This document shows positions 16,138-21,353 of a DNA stretch of 24,150 nucleotides, in pieces. How positions within the stretch are numbered: the stretch's first letter is position 1; each line of letters opens with the position of its first letter. Made by a program: the position numbers and the translations under genes. Source of the stretch: JABIAL01 sp964645825. Its GTDB lineage: Bacteria; Patescibacteriota; Patescibacteriia; UBA1558; GWA2-36-10. The notes under the pieces are model-generated. The model had not been told where the DNA came from. It worked only from the letters and a program-made list of their open reading frames with translations, and ran no database searches. The stretch covers positions 1-24,150 of the forward strand of contig CAZXZY010000010.1 of NCBI GenBank assembly GCA_964645825.1. The letters run 5' to 3'.

Positions 16138-17508
16138 ATGAAAGACAACAAAGGAACAATCAAACAAATTATTGGACCAGTCGTAGATGTGCATTTTTTT
16201 GATAAATTACCGGAGATTAATCATGCTTTAGAGATTAAACTCAAAGAAAAAATAGTGGTTTTAGAAGTACAAAAACATCTGGGTGACAATACCGTCAGAG
16301 CCGTGGCCATGGACGCTACCGATGGCTTATCACGTGGCCTAGAAGTAGTAAATACTGAAGCACCGATTGCTGTGCCAGTTGGACAAAATACATTAGGACG
16401 CATGTTTAATGTTTTGGGAAAGGCTATTGATGGTAAAGATGATGTAGTTACTAAAGAAAATTGGCCGATTCATCGTCCAGCTCCAAAGTTTACCGAGCAA
16501 GCCACTAAAACTGAAATTTTTGAAACTGGCATCAAAGTTATTGATCTTATTTGTCCATTTACCAAGGGTGGTAAAGTTGGATTATTTGGTGGTGCCGGTG
16601 TTGGTAAGACCGTTGTGATTCAAGAATTGATCCGTAATATAGCTGCAGAACACGGTGGCTTTTCAGTTTTTGCCGGTGTGGGTGAAAGAACTCGCGAAGG
16701 TAATGACTTATACTATGAAATGAAAGAGTCTGGTGTTTTGAAAAATACTACCCTAGTGTTTGGTCAGATGAATGAACCGCCTGGAGCTCGTCAACGTATC
16801 GCTTTGACTGGATTAACCATGGCCGAATATTTCCGTGATCAAGAAGGTAAAGATGTTTTATTGTTTGTGGATAATATTTTCCGTTTTACTCAAGCTGGTT
16901 CGGAAGTGTCTGCCTTGTTAGGTCGCATGCCTTCAGCTGTTGGTTATCAGCCAACTTTAGCTACTGAGATGGGAGAATTACAAGAACGTATTACTTCCAC
17001 TGATAAAGGCTCTATTACTTCCGTGCAAGCAGTTTACGTGCCGGCTGATGATTTGACTGATCCAGCTCCAGCCACTACTTTTGGTCATTTGGACTCTACC
17101 GTAGTATTATCTCGTGGTTTATCGGAGCTTGGTATTTATCCAGCTGTTGATCCACTTGATTCTAGTTCTATTATTTTGGATCCAGAAGTTGTAGGAGTTG
17201 AACACTATGAAATTGCTCGACAAGTACAGCAAGTTTTGCAACGTTATAAAGACTTGCAAGATATTATTGCCATTTTAGGAATGGATGAACTATCAGAAGA
17301 GGATAAGATCGTAGTATCTCGTGCTCGTAAAGTACAAAAGTTTTTATCACAACCCTTCTTTGTAGCTGAAACATTTACCGGTACTCCAGGTCAATATGTT
17401 TCTCTTAAAGAAACCATCCGCGGCTTCCAAGAGATTTTGGCAGGTAAGCATGATGATAAAAATGAGCAAGCTTTCTATATGAAGGGCTCTATTGACGAAG
17501 TTAAGTAA
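16138..17508 (+). CDS. atpD: ATP synthase F1 subunit beta (catalytic)
   Basis: The catalytic subunit makes ATP from ADP and phosphate. It has 456 residues. Walker A is GGAGVGKT (151-158). The catalytic Glu lies in GVGERTREGNDLY, Walker B in VLLFVDNIFRFTQAGSEVSALLGRMPSAVGYQPTL (shown to the family as LLFVDNIFRF). The DELSEED-type loop reads MDELSEED. The N-terminal beta-barrel and C-terminal helical domain are complete. The start ATG at 16138 has no visible Shine-Dalgarno sequence. The gene is in the normal order, gamma-beta-epsilon. Confidence 0.97.
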   Translation: MKDNKGTIKQIIGPVVDVHFFDKLPEINHALEIKLKEKIVVLEVQKHLGDNTVRAVAMDATDGLSRGLEVVNTEAPIAVPVGQNTLGRMFNVLGKAIDGKDDVVTKENWPIHRPAPKFTEQATKTEIFETGIKVIDLICPFTKGGKVGLFGGAGVGKTVVIQELIRNIAAEHGGFSVFAGVGERTREGNDLYYEMKESGVLKNTTLVFGQMNEPPGARQRIALTGLTMAEYFRDQEGKDVLLFVDNIFRFTQAGSEVSALLGRMPSAVGYQPTLATEMGELQERITSTDKGSITSVQAVYVPADDLTDPAPATTFGHLDSTVVLSRGLSELGIYPAVDPLDSSSIILDPEVVGVEHYEIARQVQQVLQRYKDLQDIIAILGMDELSEEDKIVVSRARKVQKFLSQPFFVAETFTGTPGQYVSLKETIRGFQEILAGKHDDKNEQAFYMKGSIDEVK

Positions 17509-17535
17509 AAGGTTTAAGATACCCAAGTCTTATTT

Positions 17536-17973
17536 ATGAAGGAATTTACATTAAAAATTGTTACTCCAGAAAAAGTGGTTTTAACCGAACAGGTTAGCCA
17601 AGTTTCTGTCACCTCTAGCACTGGTCAAATTACTATTTTACCCAATCATGTGCCTTTGGTTAGTCGATTATCGGCTGGGGAGATTGTGATCAAGCACAAA
17701 GACAAAGAAGGGAGCTTGATGGCCGTTTTTGGTGGTTTTATAGAAGTAATTGCCGAACAAGTCATCATTTTAGCTGATCGAGTAGAATACGTAGCTGAAA
17801 TTGATGAGGAGCGCGCTGAAGAGGCAAAAAAGAGAGCTGAAGAGGCATTGCGAGATAAAAAAGTAAACACCACAGAGTTTACTACTTTGACTGCTAATTT
17901 AGATAAAGAGATGAATCGTTTACGCGTCGTGCGTAAGTATAAACATAAAGGTATTCGTACTGGCAAACATTAA
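17536..17973 (+). CDS. atpC: ATP synthase F1 subunit epsilon
   Basis: Epsilon is part of the rotor and often inhibits ATP hydrolysis. The N-terminal beta-sandwich (1-86) shows the family pattern: LKIVTPEKVVLTEQVSQVSV, then GQITILPNHVPLVSRLSAGE and VFGGFIEVIAEQVIILAD. The C-terminal helical hairpin (88-145) is long and charged, RAEEAKKRAEEAL followed by a basic tail (KYKHKGIRTGKH), so an inhibitory form is possible. The gene starts 27 bases after atpD. It is followed after only 18 bases by a carbonic-anhydrase-like gene with no terminator between. Confidence 0.93.
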   Translation: MKEFTLKIVTPEKVVLTEQVSQVSVTSSTGQITILPNHVPLVSRLSAGEIVIKHKDKEGSLMAVFGGFIEVIAEQVIILADRVEYVAEIDEERAEEAKKRAEEALRDKKVNTTEFTTLTANLDKEMNRLRVVRKYKHKGIRTGKH

Positions 17974-17991
17974 ATCATAAAAGACGAGCTT

Positions 17992-18441
17992 ATGAAATTC
18001 AATGTTCCAAATGATCATTTAGACAAGCACGAGTGTCCGCTAGCTGTGATCAAGTGTGTCGATTTTCGTTTTCGAGAAAGTGATCAAGAGTTTATAGTCC
18101 AGGGTTTGGGTTTTTCTGATTTTGATATTTTTTGCTGGCCAGGTGCAGCTAAGGCTGTCTTGCGTCAAAATGGTTTTAAAACAGAGCTTGTAGAACACAT
18201 TGTTTCTGTTTCTCGTGGTTTACACAAGATCAAAAAATTATTACTTCTCTGGCATTGGGATTGTGATAGCTATGGTGGTAGCAAAGAATTTACTGACGCT
18301 CAAGCAGAGGAGGAGGCTTATTATAAGGATTTGCAGTCAGTCAGAGACATTCTAACTAAAGAGCTTCCGGATGATCTAGAAATTATCATGGCTTATTCTA
18401 AGCCGGCTCCACAAGGGTTAGAATATCAAACTATTAATTAA
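17992..18441 (+). CDS. beta-carbonic-anhydrase-like protein
   Basis: This protein of 149 residues resembles the beta-carbonic anhydrase superfamily, whose members interconvert CO2 and bicarbonate. The zinc site pattern is present: Cys22-x-Asp24-x-Arg26 (CVDFR) and His88-x-x-Cys91 (HWDC), which correspond to CxDxR and HxxC in known enzymes. WPGAAKAV resembles the family's RNAG segment only loosely. The protein is shorter than the usual 200 or more residues, and the residues around HxxC are unusual (a Trp follows the His). Activity is therefore not assured, and a related zinc-binding or regulatory role is possible. It is the last gene of the ATP synthase operon, 18 bases after atpC, and a strong terminator follows. 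Codon use matches the core genes. Confidence 0.65.
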   Translation: MKFNVPNDHLDKHECPLAVIKCVDFRFRESDQEFIVQGLGFSDFDIFCWPGAAKAVLRQNGFKTELVEHIVSVSRGLHKIKKLLLLWHWDCDSYGGSKEFTDAQAEEEAYYKDLQSVRDILTKELPDDLEIIMAYSKPAPQGLEYQTIN

Positions 18442-18446
18442 AATTT

Positions 18447-18476
18447 ACCGCCTTTACTTGGCGGTTTTTTTGTTTT
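18447..18476 (+). terminator. terminator of the ATP synthase operon
   Basis: Stem ACCGCC (18447-18452) pairs with GGCGGT (18460-18465) around a 7-base loop, followed by a run of T and the tail TTTTGTTTT. It begins 6 bases after the carbonic-anhydrase-like stop, which therefore belongs to the ATP synthase transcript. Confidence 0.9.
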
Positions 18477-18495
18477 ATTTAAATATTTTGCTATA

Positions 18496-18525
18496 TTGTT
18501 TCAGGAATTGATTTTGTGGTATAAT
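18496..18525 (+). promoter_or_regulatory. extended -10 promoter for the surface protein gene
   Basis: The -10 box is TATAAT (18520-18525), preceded by TGG (extended -10). A weak -35 box TTGTTT (18496-18501) lies 18 bases upstream. Transcription would start near 18532, at the left edge of an inverted repeat, leaving a leader of about 140 bases before the ATG at 18671. Confidence 0.65.
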
Positions 18526-18532
18526 AACAATG

Positions 18533-18568
18533 AATTTACTTAAGTTAAGAATACACTTTAAGTAAATT
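18533..18568. repeat. 11-bp inverted repeat just downstream of the promoter
   Basis: AATTTACTTAA (18533-18543) and its exact complement TTAAGTAAATT (18558-18568) are separated by 14 bases. It could be a protein-binding operator overlapping the transcription start, or a hairpin at the 5' end of the mRNA. No T-run follows, so it is not a terminator. The leader from 18569 to 18670 shows only a very short ORF (11 codons) and nothing else recognisable. Confidence 0.6.
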
Positions 18569-18670
18569 ATCATCTTTATTGTTGGCTTAGTATGATGAAT
18601 AAAAGAGCACACAAAGCATACAATTAAGATAGTACTTTTTGTTTTTATTAATCAAGAATATTTTTGTGGT

Positions 18671-19951
18671 ATGAAAATATTAAACAATCCAATAACTCAA
18701 TACAAAATACATCCTTATTTTGTATTTATATTTTTAATTTTATTGACTTTTAGCTTGAGCATTCCTCAAGTGAAGGCAGATACCGCGCTTTCTGATAATT
18801 TTACAGGCACTACTATTGATACTGATAAATGGGTAGAACATGACGCTGCTGGTTCTGGAGGTACGACTGGTAACATTCAGCAAGATGATTCTTTGTCAGT
18901 TATGAATAGTAGCAATGGCACCACGGCCCTTGTCTCGGTGAGTAGTTTTGATGCGGAAGATTTGGAAATTTCTTCTGCCATCACTACAACTAATGGTAAA
19001 TTTATTTTAGGTTACGGAGATCGTGAGTGGTCTTTAGCCGGAAACAGAGGCTACCTTCTTTATCATTCGGGTAGCGCTATATTAGGTTTGGCTTGGAACA
19101 ATAATTCTTTAGTCCAAAATGTCAATTGTGGCACGATGACCAGTGGGGCGACTTATAAAATGAAAATTATTTCTACTGGGTTTGAAATACATAAGAACGA
19201 TGCCTTACAGTGCACTGTCACTCCGGGAGCTGCTAATTTAGTTGATAGTTATCCGATTTTTTTAGAATCGAATGACACAATTTCTTATTTTGATGATCTA
19301 TTAGTTGATGGCACTATTGTTTCTGCGACAACTGTACCAGTTGCTCCGACTATTGGTACAGCGGTAGCGGGGGATACTGAAGCTAGCGTCAGTTTTACAC
19401 CTGGGGCAAATGGCGGATCACCGATTACGGGTTATACCGTCACTTCTAGTCCAGGGTCTGTTACTGGTGCTGGAAGCGCATCACCGATTACCGTTACAGG
19501 ATTGACTAATGGCACGGAATATACTTTTACTGTGACGGCAACTAATTCTGTTGGCACATCCACTCCTTCAGCGGCTTCAAACGCTGTTACGCCACATGTA
19601 TTGACTGTTTATGATCAGGCGAGCTTATGGCTTAAAGCAGATGCAATTACTGGATTGAGCGATGGAGAGGCGGTGGCTTCTTGGGCAGATAGTTCAGATA
19701 ATTTTTTGAATGCAACACAAGGATCTGGTTCTGCTCAGCCAATATATAAAACAAACATAGTAAATTCCCAGCCAATTGTTAGATTTGATGGTATTAATGA
19801 TGTACTTTTGACAAATTCTACAGCTGCAGCTGCTGGAGTAACTTTTTTTACAGTTGTTAAAAGTGCAGACGCTAGCTCTGGTTATTTTTCTAATTTTGGA
19901 GGAAATAATAATGCTATTATTTCTGCCTTTGCCAGCAGTCTACTTAATTGA
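18671..19951 (+). CDS. secreted surface protein with FN3 and LamG-like domains, C-terminally truncated
   Basis: The 426-residue protein starts with a signal peptide: basic N-terminus, hydrophobic core about 16-31 and likely cleavage after VKA (36). Residues 37-215 (starting ALSDNFTGTTIDTDKW) look like a lectin/glucanase-type beta-sandwich. A fibronectin type III domain follows (about 222-310, PVAPTIGTAV to SNAVTPHV), then the start of a second LamG-like domain (WLKADAITGL...VRFDGINDVLLTNS). It ends in TGA only about 35 residues after the FDGIND segment, where the LamG fold should continue for another 100 or so. Reading runs on in another frame into an unrelated protein. A role in adhesion or carbohydrate binding is likely by family. 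The truncation may come from a deletion, recombination or assembly join. Confidence 0.8.
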   Translation: MKILNNPITQYKIHPYFVFIFLILLTFSLSIPQVKADTALSDNFTGTTIDTDKWVEHDAAGSGGTTGNIQQDDSLSVMNSSNGTTALVSVSSFDAEDLEISSAITTTNGKFILGYGDREWSLAGNRGYLLYHSGSAILGLAWNNNSLVQNVNCGTMTSGATYKMKIISTGFEIHKNDALQCTVTPGAANLVDSYPIFLESNDTISYFDDLLVDGTIVSATTVPVAPTIGTAVAGDTEASVSFTPGANGGSPITGYTVTSSPGSVTGAGSASPITVTGLTNGTEYTFTVTATNSVGTSTPSAASNAVTPHVLTVYDQASLWLKADAITGLSDGEAVASWADSSDNFLNATQGSGSAQPIYKTNIVNSQPIVRFDGINDVLLTNSTAAAAGVTFFTVVKSADASSGYFSNFGGNNNAIISAFASSLLN

Positions 19952-20516
19952 GGGTGGTCAAAAAAGATTAATCCCCAATGAATTTATTTTTTTGGCTCAT
20001 AATTTTAGATGGCAAGATATTGAAACATGGGATGATTTAGATCAATATTTACTAGGCGATCTTTTAGATTACCCAGTACATAATTTTCAAGATGGTACAT
20101 TGATTAAAGAAAAAAATAATCCCCAAGTTTATTTAATAGAGGATCATGAAAAAAGATATATTCCTAGTGAAAGTATATTCTTAAGTCATAATTTTAAATG
20201 GCAAGATGTTATTGAAATAATTGATTTGAGTTCTTACCCTATTGGACAAAACCTAGCTACTAAAAAACAAGCTAGTCTAAACTTTTCTAGAAGTTTAAAC
20301 CTTGGTATGACTGGAGAAGATGTTAGACAATTACAAACATTACTAGCTCAAGATGAAGACATTTATCCAGAAGCTAAGGTTACTGGATACTTTGGACCAC
20401 TAACTGAGGCAGCTGTACAAAGATTACAACTTAAACATAATGTAGTTAGCTCAGCACAAGATCAGGGTTATGGTATTTTTGGTCCTAAGACTAGGGCGAC
20501 TATTAATGCTTTGTAA
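19911..20516 (+). CDS. YLIE-repeat and peptidoglycan-binding protein, N-terminally truncated
   Basis: Two copies of a 63-residue repeat are visible, starting at 19932 and 20121. Each begins P-x-VYLIE, then KRxIP, then IFLxHNFxWQD, a pattern often seen in cell-surface proteins of this kind of bacteria. A C-terminal peptidoglycan-binding domain (PG_binding_1) follows, from LNLGMTGEDVRQLQ to YGIFGPKTRATINAL, with GYFGPLTEAAVQRLQ in the middle. No signal peptide or complete upstream domain is present. ATG 19911 has GGAGG upstream at the right spacing, but those bases also code for Gly-Gly in the overlapping gene, so the start may be accidental. A TTG start at 19854 is also possible. The gene looks like the 3' part of a longer one. 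Confidence 0.65.
   Translation: MLLFLPLPAVYLIEGGQKRLIPNEFIFLAHNFRWQDIETWDDLDQYLLGDLLDYPVHNFQDGTLIKEKNNPQVYLIEDHEKRYIPSESIFLSHNFKWQDVIEIIDLSSYPIGQNLATKKQASLNFSRSLNLGMTGEDVRQLQTLLAQDEDIYPEAKVTGYFGPLTEAAVQRLQLKHNVVSSAQDQGYGIFGPKTRATINAL
19932..20256 (+). repeat. two tandem YLIE-type protein repeats
   Basis: Copies start at 19932 and 20121, 189 bases (63 codons) apart. The shared core is VYLIE, KR-x-IP, IFL-x-HNF-x-WQD. The second copy is followed by a linker and then the peptidoglycan-binding domain. The DNA of the copies has diverged, so these are old repeats. Confidence 0.7.
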
Positions 20517-20547
20517 AATTTGTAGTGTTATTATATAATAAAATAAT

Positions 20548-20579
20548 CGCCAAGATATGTTTTGGCGGTTTTTTGTTTT
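20548..20579 (+). terminator. terminator after the peptidoglycan-binding gene
   Basis: Stem CGCCAA (20548-20553) pairs with TTGGCG (20562-20567), followed by TTTTTTGTTTT. The last Ts overlap the possible -35 box of the next small gene. Confidence 0.88.
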
Positions 20580-20606
20580 GTCAAAAAAATTCTTTTATGT
20601 TAGGGT
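20578..20606 (+). promoter_or_regulatory. possible promoter of the 87-residue gene
   Basis: TTGTCA (20578-20583) and TAGGGT (20601-20606) are 17 bases apart. The -35 box is good and the -10 box poor. The block GTCAAAAA...TTTTATGTTA (20580-20602) is matched, with three differences in 23 bases, at 20960-20982, ahead of the next small gene, which makes a shared regulatory function more likely. Confidence 0.45.
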
Positions 20607-20648
20607 AAGCATAAGAATCGTTCATCTATTATAACGAGGGAGGAAGTC

Positions 20649-20912
20649 ATGAGAATTTTAGGTATAGTCTTCGTCATCTGCGCGGTGCTTGCATTGCTCT
20701 TTCGTTGGTTGATGTATCATGCATTGCCATTTATCTGTCATACTGAAAAGTGTCCACGAACTGGTTGCGCATGTACGTCTTACAAAGAGCGTGGGGATGG
20801 CTATGTGGAGTGTGATTATTGCCAATTGGTCTATAATCCTACGACAGGTAAACCACATCCTATGGAAAAAATGGCTAAACTTGAAAAAGATCATTATCCT
20901 GGGGTAGCATAA
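20649..20912 (+). CDS. small membrane-anchored Cys-rich protein, 87 residues
   Basis: I do not recognise the family. Residues 3-24 form a membrane helix or signal anchor. The rest carries six cysteines (30, 35, 40, 42, 55, 58), with CDYC at 55-58 resembling half of a zinc ribbon or a disulfide pair, and ends in PHPMEKMAKLEKDHYPGVA. A strong Shine-Dalgarno sequence (GGAGG, 20639-20643) sits 5 bases before ATG 20649, unusual for this genome. The stop codon lies in the loop of the terminator hairpin. With its own promoter-like block and terminator it resembles a self-contained cassette. Codon choice looks different from the core genes, suggesting transfer. Confidence 0.7.
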   Translation: MRILGIVFVICAVLALLFRWLMYHALPFICHTEKCPRTGCACTSYKERGDGYVECDYCQLVYNPTTGKPHPMEKMAKLEKDHYPGVA

Positions 20913-20926
20913 GCTGCCCTTTTTTA
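20902..20926 (+). terminator. terminator overlapping the end of the 87-residue gene
   Basis: GGGTAGC (20902-20908) pairs with GCTGCCC (20913-20919), with one G-T pair and a 4-base loop that contains part of the TAA stop, followed by six Ts. The downstream sequence TATTTTTACTCGTTTAG resembles the sequence after the next terminator. Confidence 0.75.
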
Positions 20927-20957
20927 TTTTTACTCGTTTAGGATTACCAGTAGAAGG

Positions 20958-20986
20958 TAGTCAAAAATATATTTTTATGTTAAATT
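20958..20986 (+). promoter_or_regulatory. possible promoter of the second small gene
   Basis: TAGTCA (20958-20963) and TAAATT (20981-20986) are 17 bases apart, the same arrangement as at 20578-20606, inside the matching 23-base block 20960-20982. It is weak on its own; the resemblance to the block before the first small gene supports it. Confidence 0.4.
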
Positions 20987-21031
20987 TAATTTAATAAGGA
21001 GATCTTTTCAGCATCAAAAAGGAGACGAGTC

Positions 21032-21205
21032 ATGTCTTGTAAGAATTATCAATTTATTCTTTCTGAGCAACATGTAGATGGTTTTTATGTTTGTGATCCT
21101 TGTCAGAAGCATGATTCAAAAATTCCTATGAAGATTTTATTGATGCACGCTGGTTTAATATTATTGATTGATCTTCGTCGGCTGAAGAGGGTGATGTGTG
21201 GGTGA
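21032..21205 (+). CDS. small unknown protein, 57 residues, probably frameshifted
   Basis: ATG 21032 follows a strong Shine-Dalgarno sequence (AAAGGAGA, 21017-21024) by about 7 bases. The product begins MSCKNYQFILSEQHVDGFY and has CDPC (21-24). It stops at TGA 21203-21205. From 21172 another frame is open to TGA 21313 and reads SSSAEEGDVWVIFSDITQD and onward, which looks like real coding sequence. A frameshift between about 21150 and 21200 could have split a longer protein of about 95 residues. Alternatively these are two overlapping small ORFs. The family is not recognised. The terminator hairpin at 21261 lies inside the second frame. Confidence 0.5.
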   Translation: MSCKNYQFILSEQHVDGFYVCDPCQKHDSKIPMKILLMHAGLILLIDLRRLKRVMCG

Positions 21206-21315
21206 TTTTCAGTGACATTACTCAAGACTATAAAGAAGAAGTATTATTGATCATTAATATAAGCAGCCAGAAAGAATGGCTGCTTTATTTTTGCCCGCTT
21301 AGACTCGCTAATTGA
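21172..21315 (+). pseudogene. probable displaced C-terminal part of the 57-residue gene's product
   Basis: This open frame, offset from the ATG 21032 frame, follows directly after an in-frame TGA at 21169-21171. It has no ATG, and a GTG at 21196 or 21202 is the only likely start. The translated segment EEGDVWVIFSDITQDYKEEVLLI has ordinary amino-acid composition and no low-complexity bias, suggesting it was once translated. After 21261 it runs through the terminator hairpin, so its true end is probably earlier. Confidence 0.4.
21261..21292 (+). terminator. terminator after the second small gene
   Basis: A perfect 9-bp stem AAGCAGCCA (21261-21269) with TGGCTGCTT (21277-21285) around a 7-base loop, followed by TATTTTT. 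It is one of the strongest hairpins in the window. Confidence 0.85.
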
Positions 21316-21337
21316 GGCTAGCTAAAAATCTTATATC

Positions 21338-21346
21338 TGCTAAAAT
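21338..21346 (+). promoter_or_regulatory. extended -10 promoter at the helicase start
   Basis: TGC followed by TAAAAT (21341-21346) forms an extended -10 element. No good -35 box lies 17 bases upstream (TTGAGG at 21312 is 23 bases away). The expected start of transcription (about 21353) coincides with the ATG at 21354, which would make the mRNA leaderless. Confidence 0.45.
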
Positions 21347-21353
21347 AGACTAT

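Noticed and set aside
18593..18628. 11-codon ORF (ATGATG...TAA) in the leader of the surface-protein gene as a regulatory leader peptide
   Set aside because: It has no ribosome site, no run of a single amino acid and no attenuator hairpin after it, so chance is the simpler explanation.
19940..19990. Reading TGA as glycine (code 25 of Absconditabacteria/Gracilibacteria) to extend the FN3 protein past 19951
   Set aside because: Core genes contain no internal TGA, and reading through gives another stop soon after (TGA near 19980) with no continuation of the LamG-like domain. The standard code fits.
20658..20894. Minus-strand ORF opposite the 87-residue gene
   Set aside because: It lacks a ribosome site and promoter. 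The plus-strand frame has a strong Shine-Dalgarno sequence, a membrane anchor, ordered Cys residues and a terminator at its end.
20578..21315. Integron with attC sites
   Set aside because: The shared flanks are AT-rich promoter and terminator-like sequences. No attC core sites (GTTRRRY with folded arms) or integrase gene were seen.
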